Of a stretch of 64,000 nt of DNA, positions 1 through 8,805 are shown piece by piece. Position 1 is the first letter of the stretch. Each line of letters begins with the position of its first letter. Below the pieces are notes generated by a model, which was given only the letters and a program-made list of their open reading frames with translations, was not told the origin of the DNA and ran no database searches. The translations under genes and the position numbers were made by a program. This DNA comes from Chryseobacterium sp. 7 (lineage in GTDB: Bacteria; Bacteroidota; Bacteroidia; Flavobacteriales; Weeksellaceae): NCBI RefSeq assembly GCF_003663845.1, contig NZ_RCCA01000001.1, positions 806,001 to 870,000 on the forward strand, in the 5' to 3' direction.

Positions 1-145
1 AGGTAAGCGTTTTAAAAATGAAACTGTTTTAAGAGAATCATAATTTTTTAATTTGGCAGAGATCAATTTTTTTCGAAAAATAAAATTTCAAAAAAACTGT
101 AACAAAAGAAGAACTATGATTACTAATTATATAAAACTTGCTATA

Positions 146-1045
146 ATGAAAAAATTATTTTCTCTATTTCTTATCACTCTTTTTGCATTTGCAGGAGCGC
201 AGGAGTCGAAGGAAACAGCTAATCGTTTCTTTTATGAACTGACCTTTAAGCCGAAGAAAGATTCAGCAAAGGTGGATAAGGTAATTACCATCCTTGATAT
301 TACTCCCAAAAAATCTATCTACCAGGATTATACAATGCCTGCTCAGGACTCAATTATTAAAGCTCAGGTAGAAGAGATGGAAAAAACCAAATCTTTTAAG
401 GACATGAGTAAAATGATTAAATGGCCGAAGTTTTCTTACAAGATTGTGAAAAACTATCCGGACATGAAAGTGCAGTATGTAGATAAAATCAGCAGAAACT
501 TTTTCTCTTATGATGATAATGTGAAACTGCAATGGAATATTTTGCCGGAAAAACAGAAAATAGGAACCTATAATACACAAAAAGCAACCACTGAATTTGG
601 AGGAAGAACATGGACAGCGTGGTTCAGTTCAGATATTCCTTTTCAGGATGGACCATATAAATTTTACGGGCTGCCTGGTTTGATTGTGAAGGTTGAAGAC
701 GCAGATAAAAACTATTCATGGTTACTAAGCGGAAATAAAAAAATAGACAACTATGACGAAATTTCTTATGCAGATAAGATTAATGCGAAGATGGGAATGT
801 CTAGTAATACGGTAACACCAACTACCAAGGAAAAATTTCAGAAGTCATTTGATGCCTTTAAAGCAGATCCGTTTGCAGAATCCCGTCCCTATATGACCGC
901 TGAGACAATGAGCAAGCCAATGCCTGGAACAGATGGAACCATAGGAGATTTTATGAAAAGAATGGAAAAACAGGTGAAAGATTTCTTCGGAGCCAATGAC
1001 AATCCAATAGAAAAAGAACAAGCTTCTGACAAGAAGAAAAAATAA
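146..1045 (+). CDS. GLPGLI family exported protein
   Basis: Secreted protein of the GLPGLI family, which is widespread in Bacteroidota and has no firmly known function. The family signature GLPGLI lies near residue 175 of the 299-residue protein, followed by VKVEDADKNYSW, as usual. I chose ATG 146 because it begins a typical signal peptide (MKKLFSLFLITLFAFAGAQ); the open frame extends upstream to a TTG at 53, but that part is lysine-rich and unlike a leader. The C-terminus is Lys-rich (SDKKKK). It stands alone and is followed by a hairpin terminator. Confidence 0.85.
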   Translation: MKKLFSLFLITLFAFAGAQESKETANRFFYELTFKPKKDSAKVDKVITILDITPKKSIYQDYTMPAQDSIIKAQVEEMEKTKSFKDMSKMIKWPKFSYKIVKNYPDMKVQYVDKISRNFFSYDDNVKLQWNILPEKQKIGTYNTQKATTEFGGRTWTAWFSSDIPFQDGPYKFYGLPGLIVKVEDADKNYSWLLSGNKKIDNYDEISYADKINAKMGMSSNTVTPTTKEKFQKSFDAFKADPFAESRPYMTAETMSKPMPGTDGTIGDFMKRMEKQVKDFFGANDNPIEKEQASDKKKK

Positions 1046-1073
1046 GCATTCATATCAACTAAATTATATTTTG

Positions 1074-1116
1074 AATCAACCCAGATACAGCAATGTGTTT
1101 GGGTTGATTTCTTTTT
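1074..1116 (+). terminator. Terminator after the GLPGLI gene
   Basis: Inverted repeat AATCAACCCA / TGGGTTGATT with a loop of about 17 nt, followed by TCTTTTT. A diverged copy of the same hairpin follows the next gene (1525-1565). Confidence 0.75.
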
Positions 1117-1227
1117 GTAAAATGAATTATGTGCCTGATGAGCAAAAATTTTAAAATAACTTCAAAAAAAATTTGATTTTATTTTTTATTCTGCTATGTT
1201 TGTTAAAACTAATTTAAAAATTATACC

Positions 1228-1515
1228 ATGAAAAAAATCATTGTCACATCACTTGTGATGACATCAGCATTGCTATTTGCTAAAAATGAATCTCCAAATA
1301 AAAATACGGAGCCTCACAAAACAACAGAAACTGTTTTAGTCGCTAAGAAAACAATCCAGGCGGCAGATCTACAACAAAAACCTATTACAATTTCCGCAGC
1401 AAAAGAGAAAGAATTAACAACAGCAGAAAAATGCGCTATTGAACTTGCTGTAGGCCCTATCATTGCTGGTCCTCCGGTACATTGTGCACAACTTGCAGCA
1501 GAAGGAATCTCTTAA
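1228..1515 (+). CDS. Small secreted two-cysteine protein (copy 1)
   Basis: Unrecognised 95-residue exported protein. The N-terminus (MKKIIVTSLVMTSALLFAK) is a signal peptide and is followed by a charged linker containing VLVAKK. The C-terminus is hydrophobic and bears two cysteines (C69, C86) around AVGPIIAGPPV. The next gene is a paralogue that keeps the signal peptide and linker but has a different C-terminal part. The two upstream regions are also alike (AAAACTAATTTAAA shortly before each ATG). The leader-plus-variable-core look resembles small secreted peptides or bacteriocins, but no processing gene adjoins and the function is unknown. Confidence 0.75.
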   Translation: MKKIIVTSLVMTSALLFAKNESPNKNTEPHKTTETVLVAKKTIQAADLQQKPITISAAKEKELTTAEKCAIELAVGPIIAGPPVHCAQLAAEGIS

Positions 1516-1524
1516 TAAGATTAA

Positions 1525-1565
1525 TATCAACCCAGATGCAATAATGTATCCTGGCTGATTGTTTT
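1525..1565 (+). terminator. Terminator after small secreted protein 1
   Basis: Hairpin ATCAACCCAGAT / ATCCTGGCTGAT followed by TGTTTT; it is a diverged duplicate of the hairpin at 1074-1116. Confidence 0.65.
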
Positions 1566-1591
1566 ATAAAAACTAATTTAAATACTATACC

Positions 1592-1897
1592 ATGAAAAAA
1601 ATTATTATCGCATCACTATTGATGACATCAGCTGTTGTATTCGCTAAAACAGAAGAACCAAAAATGAAAACAGATTTATCTAAAAATCATGAAAAAGTTT
1701 TAGTAGCAAAGAAAGATGTAAAAGAAGAGAAAAAAGTAATCAAAATTGGAAATGCAAAGGTTATGAATCCTTTCCAGCAATGTGTTTTCAACAATTCAAT
1801 GTCTATTTCCTTAATGTATCTCTCCATGGGGATTCCTACAGCAGACGGCTTTGTAGAAGCAGCGGCAACAGCCAGTTGTATAGCAAGCGGTCTATAG
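1592..1897 (+). CDS. Small secreted two-cysteine protein (copy 2)
   Basis: 101-residue paralogue of the 1228-1515 product. It shares the signal peptide (MKKIIIASLLMTSAVVFAK) and the VLVAKK linker, while the C-terminal third differs. Two cysteines (C64, C96) bracket a hydrophobic stretch (SMSISLMYLSMGIP). The pair arose by tandem duplication together with their leader and terminator sequences. The role is unknown; a disulfide-closed secreted peptide is an inference. Confidence 0.75.
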   Translation: MKKIIIASLLMTSAVVFAKTEEPKMKTDLSKNHEKVLVAKKDVKEEKKVIKIGNAKVMNPFQQCVFNNSMSISLMYLSMGIPTADGFVEAAATASCIASGL

Positions 1898-1920
1898 CTA
1901 AATAATAAAAAAAGTTGGGT

Positions 1921-1950
1921 AAGGTTCAGGAAGTTTTCTTTCTGAACCTT
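1921..1950 (+). terminator. Terminator after small secreted protein 2
   Basis: AAGGTTCAG / CTGAACCTT stem with a 12-nt loop, just downstream of the second small gene. No long T-run follows. Confidence 0.6.
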
Positions 1951-1976
1951 GTTATTTAGATTAAATTTAAATAGCG

Positions 1977-1984
1977 TATATTTG
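1977..1984 (+). promoter_or_regulatory. feo operon -7 box
   Basis: TATATTTG matches the Bacteroidota -7 consensus TAnnTTTG. It lies 19 bp before the TTG start of feoA and implies a very short leader. Confidence 0.6.
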
Positions 1985-2003
1985 CAGGACTAAAAATTAG
2001 GCT

Positions 2004-2258
2004 TTGGAAGAGAAAGGATTACATAAATTAAGTGGATTCCCTAAAAACAAAATGGGGAAGATATTGGGGTATGATAACGACCATCTTAAAATGCCCAATA
2101 AAATTATTGAAATGGGGCTTCTTCCGGAAACCACTTTCAGAATTTTGTATCAGGCACCGTTCAATGGCCCTATGTATGTGGAGTTTGGAGCAGAAAAAAG
2201 CCGGATTGCTCTTCGTGAGGAAGAAGGAGATTATATTATTGTTGAAGAATTGAATTAA
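2004..2258 (+). CDS. feoA: Ferrous iron transport protein A (FeoA)
   Basis: 84-residue SH3-like FeoA protein, a small cytoplasmic partner of the FeoB ferrous-iron permease. It begins with TTG; no usable ATG lies at the N-terminus of this frame (MEEKGLHKLSGFPKNKMGKI...). The body has the FeoA pattern of short beta strands (GLLPETTFRILYQAPFNGPMYVEFG ending in REEEG). Its stop overlaps the feoB ATG in a TAATG junction, so the two are translationally coupled. Confidence 0.85.
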   Translation: MEEKGLHKLSGFPKNKMGKILGYDNDHLKMPNKIIEMGLLPETTFRILYQAPFNGPMYVEFGAEKSRIALREEEGDYIIVEELN

Positions 2259-4291
2259 TGCAGGAAAACAAGAAAAAACAGATACTTTTAGTCGGAAATC
2301 CTAATGTAGGAAAGTCAACGGTTTTTAATACGCTTTGCAACAAAAAGCAGAAAACCGGAAACTATGCCGGCGTTACCGTTGCAAGCCATTCGGGAAACTA
2401 TACCTATAAAAATGAGGATGTGGAGGTTATTGACCTTCCGGGTTCATACAGTGTATACCCAAGTTCAGAAGATGAGGCTATTTTTTCCAAATATCTTATT
2501 GATGAGCAGAAAAACTACGCAGGAGTTGTTTATATTCTTGAAGCATTAAGTTTAAAAAGAGGATTGCTTCTCTTTCAGCAGATCCAGGATCTTGGTATTC
2601 CGATGATTCTGATTGTCAATCAGATTGACCAGGCGGAGAGAAGAGGAATCACAATAGATATTCAGAAATTTTCTGAAGCATTAGGCATTAAAATCATTCA
2701 GACTAATGCCAAAAAGCAGATTGGTATTAACGAAGTAAGAGAAGCTGTTTACAACAATGAATTTGTAAAAACAAATAAGCTCTCTTTTGAAACACCAAAT
2801 GAACACAGAGATTTTATTCAGAAACTTGCGGCACACAAAGGTTTCGATAACGAATATAAAGCCTGGATGAGCCTTTCACTGGGAACAGATCTTGGAAGAA
2901 TTGGCTCTGTCATGGAACAGCTGAATGAAGCTGAGTCTAAAAGTTTGGTTCCAAAAAGATTACAGGTTCAGGAAACCGTTAGAAGATATCAGAACGTAGA
3001 CAAAATATTGGCGGATGTCATTTACAAAAAAGCACAGTTCAAAGAATTATTGACTGAAAAACTGGATAAAGTTTTGGTTCATAAATTCTGGGGATACGTA
3101 GTCTTTTTACTCATCCTTCTGGTAATTTTTCAAAGTGTGTTCTTCCTTGCAGAATATCCGATGAACTGGATTGAAAGTTCCTTCTCATGGTTGGCAGCAT
3201 TCACTAGCGAGCATCTTCCCGAAGGACCAATTAATTCATTGATCTCAAATGGAATTGTTCCGGGAATAGGAGGAATTGTAGTTTTTGCCCCACAGATTGG
3301 AATTCTGTTGTACTTCCTTTACCTGTTAGAAGATTCAGGGTATATGGCGAGAGTGGTATTTCTGATGGACAGGTTGCTTCGCCCTTTCGGGCTTAACGGG
3401 AAAAGTATCGTTCCATTGGTTTCAGGAACTGCCTGTGCTATCCCTGCAGTAATTTCCACAAGAAATATTGAAAACGTAAAAGAAAGATTACTGACCATTT
3501 TGGTAACACCTTTTATGACCTGTTCTGCGAGGCTTCCGGTATACAGTATTATCATCGGACTGATCATCTCAGAAGGATCATTTTTAGGAATAAAATATAA
3601 AGCACTGGTCCTGATGGGAATGTATCTCCTTGGATTCCTGGTTGCCTTATTCTCAGCAGCAGTCCTTAAAAGATTTATTAAAAGTAAAGGAAAAACATAC
3701 CTGGTAATGGATCTTCCTACCTATAAAAAACCACTTTTCGGATATGATTTGAAAATGGTTTTAGGAAAAGTCTGGGACTTTATTACCGGAGCCGGAAAAA
3801 TAATTTTCATTGTAAGTATCATTATCTGGTTCCTGAGCTATTTCGGGCCAAGCCAGAAAGCAGACCAGTTTGTAGCTACAGACGTTCACCTGGACCATTC
3901 TTACCTTGCTAAGATGGGTAAAGGAATAGAACCTGTAATTGCTCCGCTTGGTTACGACTGGAAAATGGGTGTAGGAATTCTTACGAGTTTCGTAGCCAGA
4001 GAAGTTTTCGTGGGAACAATGTCTACCCTTTACAGTCTGGAAGATGATGCTCCGGAAGTAAAAGTAATTGATAAAATGAGAAGAGATGTAAAACCCAACG
4101 GAGAAAAAGTCTTCAGTTTTGCAACCGGAATCTCGGTTCTTCTTTTCTATGCATTTGCAATGCAGTGTGTTTCTACACTTGCAGTAGTCTACAGAGAAAC
4201 CAAAAGCTGGAAATGGACTGGCTTTCAGGTGGTCATGATGACAGGTTTGGCATATTTTGTGTCGATGATAGTATACCAGATTTTAAAGTAA
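2258..4291 (+). CDS. feoB: Ferrous iron transporter FeoB
   Basis: 677-residue GTP-gated Fe(II) permease of the inner membrane. The N-terminal G domain has G1 GNPNVGKST (residues 13-21), G3 DLPG and G4 NQID. The C-terminal half has two Gate-type membrane blocks, with the conserved sequence SGTACAIPAVISTR and a second block containing GVGILTSFVAREVFVG. Length is normal for the family. It overlaps feoA upstream and a small Cys-rich gene downstream by TAATG junctions, giving a three-gene operon. Confidence 0.95.
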   Translation: MQENKKKQILLVGNPNVGKSTVFNTLCNKKQKTGNYAGVTVASHSGNYTYKNEDVEVIDLPGSYSVYPSSEDEAIFSKYLIDEQKNYAGVVYILEALSLKRGLLLFQQIQDLGIPMILIVNQIDQAERRGITIDIQKFSEALGIKIIQTNAKKQIGINEVREAVYNNEFVKTNKLSFETPNEHRDFIQKLAAHKGFDNEYKAWMSLSLGTDLGRIGSVMEQLNEAESKSLVPKRLQVQETVRRYQNVDKILADVIYKKAQFKELLTEKLDKVLVHKFWGYVVFLLILLVIFQSVFFLAEYPMNWIESSFSWLAAFTSEHLPEGPINSLISNGIVPGIGGIVVFAPQIGILLYFLYLLEDSGYMARVVFLMDRLLRPFGLNGKSIVPLVSGTACAIPAVISTRNIENVKERLLTILVTPFMTCSARLPVYSIIIGLIISEGSFLGIKYKALVLMGMYLLGFLVALFSAAVLKRFIKSKGKTYLVMDLPTYKKPLFGYDLKMVLGKVWDFITGAGKIIFIVSIIIWFLSYFGPSQKADQFVATDVHLDHSYLAKMGKGIEPVIAPLGYDWKMGVGILTSFVAREVFVGTMSTLYSLEDDAPEVKVIDKMRRDVKPNGEKVFSFATGISVLLFYAFAMQCVSTLAVVYRETKSWKWTGFQVVMMTGLAYFVSMIVYQILK

Positions 4292-4443
4292 TGGACTCAT
4301 CATTAATTATTCAGTACGTACTTATTGCATTAATTGTAGCATTTGCGTGTTATTCTTTATTTAAAGTACTTAAAAAGAATTTCGCACCAAAGAAATTCAG
4401 CTCCAAAAGAAGCAGCTGCGACAAAGACTGCGGTTGTTCTTAA
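4291..4443 (+). CDS. FeoB-associated Cys-rich membrane protein
   Basis: 50-residue protein with one N-terminal membrane segment (IIQYVLIALIVAFACYSLF) and a basic, Cys-rich tail ending CDKDCGCS. This is the usual form of the small Cys-rich membrane proteins encoded after feoB. Its ATG overlaps the feoB stop. The role in iron uptake is presumed from context only. Confidence 0.85.
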   Translation: MDSSLIIQYVLIALIVAFACYSLFKVLKKNFAPKKFSSKRSSCDKDCGCS

Positions 4444-4509
4444 TATTGTATTCATCGGATAATTGAAAAAAATGTAGTAATTTCATTTTTCTAATGAAAA
4501 TTATTCGGT

Positions 4510-5526
4510 TTGATTTTTTTTAAAGCAGGATTGCCTGTATTATTTTCTTTATTTGTTTTTCAGGTAAAAGCACAGTCAGATACCGTAAATACCAGGTCTT
4601 ATGCAGACCAGGTAATGATCCGTGTGAATCTTGATACCAATATTGAGAGCTATGTCTTTTCGGAAGGAGAAGGTAAAAATGCCAAAGAAACCGTCCTGTC
4701 CATCAATAATAAAACAAAAACCTCTCTTTCAGTTGATTATAGAATCATAAGTGCAACATTGTCATTTGCTCCCAGATTTTTAGAGGGAAATAATGATGAC
4801 AATATGAAAGGGAAAAGTTCTTATACTGATTTCAGCTTCAGGTTTTTTCCCGGCAGAATCATCCAGAATCTATACTATAAAAATGTAAGAGGCTTTTATG
4901 TGGAAAATATGAAAGACCTTTTACCGCAATGGGAGGAAGGAAGAGATCCGTATATTCAGTTTCCGGATCTTAGAGTGCAAAGCTTTGGAGGTTCTACCTC
5001 TTATATTCTTAATAAAAATTTTTCAGCAAGAACAATTTATACTCAGGGTGAATGGCAAAAGAAAAGCAGCGGAAGCTGGGTTCCTTTTGTGGATTATGAC
5101 CTTACTATTTTCAGAAATAACATTGACGGAGTAAAAGACAAAGAAACCCAATACAATATTGGAGGTAACATCGGATATTTTTACAATTGGGTCATTGGGA
5201 CAAAAGTAAATATAGCTCCATATCTGGCTGTTGGCATCGGGGGGAAATTCTCCAGCTATCGGGATTTTGAGAATGGAGGAGTAAAAGAAAAAGCACAATA
5301 TGCCACCATAAGAATGCAGGGTGGGCTGCATGTAGGTTTTAATACAGACCGGTTTCTATTTGGGGGGAAGATGAATTTTAATGCCAATAGCTACGATCAG
5401 AAAAACAACCAGACTGTAGAGAATAATAACCTCTATGGCCTATTATACATTGGGTATCGTTTTGCACCACCGAAAGTTGTAAAAAATACCTATGATAAAA
5501 TTCAAAAAAAGATTCCCATTCTATAA
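4510..5526 (+). CDS. DUF4421 family exported protein
   Basis: 338-residue predicted outer-membrane beta-barrel-like protein of the DUF4421 type. It has a signal peptide ending in VKAQ, then long alternating strands rich in aromatics (SYTDFSFRFFPGRIIQNLYYKNVRGFYVEN) and a C-terminal YIGYRFAPPK. The start is a TTG at 4510. A nearby ATG (4494) is out of frame and stops at once, so either TTG is used or the true start has been lost. Function unknown. Confidence 0.75.
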   Translation: MIFFKAGLPVLFSLFVFQVKAQSDTVNTRSYADQVMIRVNLDTNIESYVFSEGEGKNAKETVLSINNKTKTSLSVDYRIISATLSFAPRFLEGNNDDNMKGKSSYTDFSFRFFPGRIIQNLYYKNVRGFYVENMKDLLPQWEEGRDPYIQFPDLRVQSFGGSTSYILNKNFSARTIYTQGEWQKKSSGSWVPFVDYDLTIFRNNIDGVKDKETQYNIGGNIGYFYNWVIGTKVNIAPYLAVGIGGKFSSYRDFENGGVKEKAQYATIRMQGGLHVGFNTDRFLFGGKMNFNANSYDQKNNQTVENNNLYGLLYIGYRFAPPKVVKNTYDKIQKKIPIL

Positions 5527-5544
5527 GTTGAAAGGTCTTTTAAG

Positions 5545-5552
5545 TATCTTTG
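5545..5552 (+). promoter_or_regulatory. glmM -7 box
   Basis: TATCTTTG (TAnnTTTG type) 39 bp before the glmM ATG. No well-spaced TTG -33 element is evident. Confidence 0.5.
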
Positions 5553-5590
5553 CTCAGGAAAAATTAGAAAAACTATAAATTAAAAACATA

Positions 5591-6973
5591 ATGTCGTTAA
5601 TAAAATCTATTTCCGGAATTCGCGGAACCATTGGTGGAAAGGTAAATGATAACTTAACACCACTGGATGTGGTAAAATTCGCATCCGCATTCGGAACCTG
5701 GCTTCAGAATAATAAAAATAAAAAAAACCTTACCCTTATCATCGGAAGAGATGCCAGAATCTCTGGTCAAATGGTTTCTTCCCTGGTAACCGCTACTTTG
5801 CAGGGATTGGGAATTAATGTGGTAGACTTAGGGCTTTCTACAACACCTACAGTAGAAGTGATGGTTCCTGAGCTGAATGCAGACGGAGGAATCATCCTTA
5901 CCGCTTCTCACAACCCAAAACAATGGAATGCCCTTAAGCTATTAAACGAAAAAGGAGAGTTTATCACTGGTGAAAACGGAGCAGAGGTACTGGCTTTAGC
6001 AGAAAGTGAAGACTTCAATTATGCAGAAGTAGATGATCTTGGAAAATACGAGACAAGAGACGATGCTTTTGATATCCATATTCAGCAGATCCTGGATTTG
6101 CCAATGGTAGATGTAGAAGCAATCAAAGCGAAAAACTTTAAAGTGGTGCTGGATGCGGTAAACTCTACGGGAGGAATTGCTATTCCTATGCTTTTGGATA
6201 AATTAGGGTGTGAAACCATTAAATTATACTGCGAACCTACAGGTCACTTCCCACACAATCCTGAACCGCTGAAAGAACATTTGGGAGACATTTGTGAATT
6301 GGTGAAGAAAGAAAAAGCCGATTTAGGAGTGGTAGTAGATCCGGATGTAGACAGATTAGCTCTGATTGATGAAAAAGGTGAAATGTTTGGCGAAGAATAC
6401 ACCCTGGTAGCCGTTGCTGATTACCTGTTGAAGCATAAAAAAGGTGCTGCAATTTCCAATCTTTCTTCAAGCCGAGCATTGAGAGATGTAGCAAATTCCC
6501 ACGATTCAGAATACTTTGCAAGTGCTGTAGGAGAAGTAAACGTTGTTACTTTGATGAAAGAGAAAAATGCAGTAATCGGAGGAGAAGGAAACGGAGGAAT
6601 TATCTACCCTGAATTACATTACGGAAGAGACTCTTTAGTAGGAGTAGCCTTATTCTTAACTCATTTAGCCAAAGAAAACAAAACGGTTTCCGAATTAAGA
6701 GCAGGATATCCAAGCTATTTCATGGGTAAAAAGAAGATAGAACTGACACCGGAAATTGATGTAGATGCCATCTTAAGCAAAATGGGGCAGGAATATCAGA
6801 ATGAAGACGTTTCTACCGTAGACGGTGTTAAAATAGACTTTGAAAAGAATTGGGTTCACCTTAGAAAATCCAATACAGAACCGATTATCAGAATTTATAC
6901 TGAAGCGAAATCTCAGGAAGAAGCAGATCAGTTAGGTGATGATATCATTGCTAAAATCAAGAGTTTAATCTAA
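5591..6973 (+). CDS. glmM: Phosphoglucosamine mutase
   Basis: 460-residue alpha-D-phosphohexomutase that interconverts glucosamine-6-P and glucosamine-1-P in UDP-GlcNAc synthesis (cytoplasmic). It has the active-site serine loop TASHNP (S106), the Mg-binding loop VVDPDVDRLALID, the sugar-binding loop GGEGNGG, and the C-terminal phosphate-binding RKSNTEPIIRIY. Length and domain order are standard. Phosphomannomutase specificity is possible, but glmM is the usual assignment for this single long flavobacterial form. Confidence 0.88.
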   Translation: MSLIKSISGIRGTIGGKVNDNLTPLDVVKFASAFGTWLQNNKNKKNLTLIIGRDARISGQMVSSLVTATLQGLGINVVDLGLSTTPTVEVMVPELNADGGIILTASHNPKQWNALKLLNEKGEFITGENGAEVLALAESEDFNYAEVDDLGKYETRDDAFDIHIQQILDLPMVDVEAIKAKNFKVVLDAVNSTGGIAIPMLLDKLGCETIKLYCEPTGHFPHNPEPLKEHLGDICELVKKEKADLGVVVDPDVDRLALIDEKGEMFGEEYTLVAVADYLLKHKKGAAISNLSSSRALRDVANSHDSEYFASAVGEVNVVTLMKEKNAVIGGEGNGGIIYPELHYGRDSLVGVALFLTHLAKENKTVSELRAGYPSYFMGKKKIELTPEIDVDAILSKMGQEYQNEDVSTVDGVKIDFEKNWVHLRKSNTEPIIRIYTEAKSQEEADQLGDDIIAKIKSLI

Positions 6974-6982
6974 AAACATATT

Positions 6983-7011
6983 AAGAACGGACACATTGTC
7001 CGTTCTTTTTT
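6983..7011 (+). terminator. glmM terminator
   Basis: AAGAACGGACA / TGTCCGTTCTT perfect stem followed by a T-run, directly before the next gene. Confidence 0.85.
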
Positions 7012-7020
7012 ATATCAGGA

Positions 7021-7602
7021 ATGTTTGAGCATATCAAAAACAGATTTCCCTTTCCCAAAGAAAAATGGAGAAAATTTCTGGGCAGCTTCGAACGCATGGA
7101 AGTTCCTGCCAAAACCCTGCTTTTAAAGGAAGATGAGGTTTCCTATAACGCCTATTACATTGAAAAAGGTATTGTCAGAGCCTGGTACAATAATGACGGG
7201 AAAGATGTAACCTTCCAGTTTTTCCTTGAAAATACAATGTTCTCCTCTCTTGAGAGTTTTAAAAAAGGGTTGCCGAGTATGGTGTCATTTGAGACCATAG
7301 AACCGTGTATCCTGTACAAAATCAATAAACCTGATGTGGAAGCTTTTCTGGAAGATGTCTATGAAAATCCGGAGCTCAGAAACCTCTTTATGGATGCCCT
7401 TTTTGAAAGAGTATTTGACTATATGAAACATTTCTTTTCATTCATTAAAGACACTCCGCAGCAACGATATCTGAACCTGGTTAGGCAAAAACCCGAGATC
7501 ATCAAAAGGGTTCCGCAGCATTATATTGCATCTTATCTGGGTATTACAACCGTGCATCTCAGCAGAATTAAAAGCAAAATATTGAAAGAGAGGCTGGAGT
7601 AG
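7021..7602 (+). CDS. Crp/Fnr family transcriptional regulator
   Basis: 193-residue protein with an N-terminal cyclic-nucleotide-binding-type beta-roll (KTLLLKEDEVSYNAYYIEKGIVRAWY...DVTFQFF) and a C-terminal helix-turn-helix (PQHYIASYLGITTVHLSRIKSKI). No Fe-S cysteine cluster is seen, so it is more Crp-like than Fnr-like. A 16-bp perfect palindrome in the promoter of the next gene (7775-7790) is a candidate operator. The ligand is unknown. Confidence 0.85.
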   Translation: MFEHIKNRFPFPKEKWRKFLGSFERMEVPAKTLLLKEDEVSYNAYYIEKGIVRAWYNNDGKDVTFQFFLENTMFSSLESFKKGLPSMVSFETIEPCILYKINKPDVEAFLEDVYENPELRNLFMDALFERVFDYMKHFFSFIKDTPQQRYLNLVRQKPEIIKRVPQHYIASYLGITTVHLSRIKSKILKERLE

Positions 7603-7758
7603 GCTGGAAGAAGGAAGCCAGAAGCTGGAAGTTTTATGATAACAATATATAACTTCAGATTTTTCTGTTAATCTTCACGAATTTTTTACTAAAAGAAGTC
7701 CCTTCTTATACAATGGGCTTCAATAACCCTCCGCCTCCCTCTTCCTGCTTCCATTCCT
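7591..7758. repeat. Imperfect inverted repeat, purine-rich arms
   Basis: Left arm 7591-7630 is built of GCTGGAAG / GGAAGCCAGAAG units. The right arm 7727-7758 is the approximate reverse complement (CTCCCTCTTCCTGCTTCCA). The arms flank about 95 bp of AT-rich DNA, and the left arm reaches into the 3' end of the regulator gene. The form resembles dispersed intergenic repeats. Whether copies occur elsewhere cannot be seen here. Confidence 0.5.
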
Positions 7759-7774
7759 AAACAAATCCAAAACT

Positions 7775-7820
7775 GATAACAAATGTTATCGCCCCGCAAC
7801 ATTCATCCCTCATAATTTTG
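7775..7820 (+). promoter_or_regulatory. Palindromic operator and promoter of the quinone-reductase gene
   Basis: GATAACAAATGTTATC (7775-7790) is a perfect palindrome with 7-bp arms. It lies 22 bp upstream of a -7 box TAATTTTG (7813-7820), and the gene starts at 7837. The position near the -33 region suits activator or repressor binding, plausibly by the adjacent Crp-type regulator. Confidence 0.55.
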
Positions 7821-7836
7821 TATAAAAATTAAAAGA

Positions 7837-8805
7837 ATGAAAGCAGCAGTAGTATTTGAAAAAGGAAGTATTCCTCAATATGCAGATTTTCCGGAACCGG
7901 AAGTACAGGAAAATGAAATTTTGGTTTCAGTAAAAGCAGCCTCTATTAAAAACCTGGATAGAGCCAGAGCAGGCGGAAACCATTATTCCACAGAAAATCA
8001 GGAATATCAGCCAACTATTATCGGAACAGATGGAGCGGGATACCTGAAAAACGGAGATAAGGTTTACTTTTTCAGTAAAAAAGGAACGGTATCTGAAAAA
8101 GCCGCAGCAGACAAAAAAATGATTATCTCTATTCCAGAAGACCTGGATTTTTCTTTGGCAGCCGCATTGCCCAATGCTGTTATGGGATCTGCAATGGCAT
8201 TAAAATTCAAAGCTGGAATACAAAAAGGAAATACAGTTCTCATTAACGGAGCAACAGGAATTACAGGAAGGATTGCTGTTCAGATTGCCAGATTATATGG
8301 AGCTCAAAAGATCATTGTTACTGGAAGAAATGAAGAATCGCTGCAGTCTTTGTGCGAATTGGGTGCCGATGAGGTTGTTTCTCTCAAACTGGATGATCAT
8401 GATTTTAAGCAAAAAATAAAAGAACTTCACAAAGAAACTCCTATAGATATTGTTTTGGACTACATCTGGGGACATTCTGTAGAGATGATCTTGTCTGCTT
8501 TTAAAGGTGACGGAACATTTTCTCATAAAACCAAACTGGTAAATATAGGAGGAATGAGTGGAGATACCATTCAGCTGTCTTCACAGATTCTAAGAGGTAC
8601 AGATATTCAGATTTCCGGATCCGGATTGGGTAGCTGGACGAAAGAGGAATCTGCCCTTCTGTTTTCAGAAATCATCCCGGAAATGTTTCAGGCAGCTGTG
8701 GACGGAAAAATTAAAATGGAAACCCAGGAGGTTGATATTAAAAATATCGAAACTATATGGCATGCTGAGATACAAAGCGGTAAACGCCTTGTAATAAGAA
8801 TTTAA
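7837..8805 (+). CDS. Zinc-independent medium-chain dehydrogenase (quinone-oxidoreductase-like)
   Basis: 322-residue protein of the MDR superfamily. It has a GroES-like N-terminal domain (residues 1-120) and a Rossmann NAD(P)-binding motif LINGATGITGRIAVQIA, followed by VTGRNEESL. Zinc-ligand cysteines are absent, which fits the NADPH:quinone-reductase branch. The substrate cannot be inferred. It lies next to, and is probably controlled by, the Crp-type regulator. Confidence 0.8.
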   Translation: MKAAVVFEKGSIPQYADFPEPEVQENEILVSVKAASIKNLDRARAGGNHYSTENQEYQPTIIGTDGAGYLKNGDKVYFFSKKGTVSEKAAADKKMIISIPEDLDFSLAAALPNAVMGSAMALKFKAGIQKGNTVLINGATGITGRIAVQIARLYGAQKIIVTGRNEESLQSLCELGADEVVSLKLDDHDFKQKIKELHKETPIDIVLDYIWGHSVEMILSAFKGDGTFSHKTKLVNIGGMSGDTIQLSSQILRGTDIQISGSGLGSWTKEESALLFSEIIPEMFQAAVDGKIKMETQEVDIKNIETIWHAEIQSGKRLVIRI

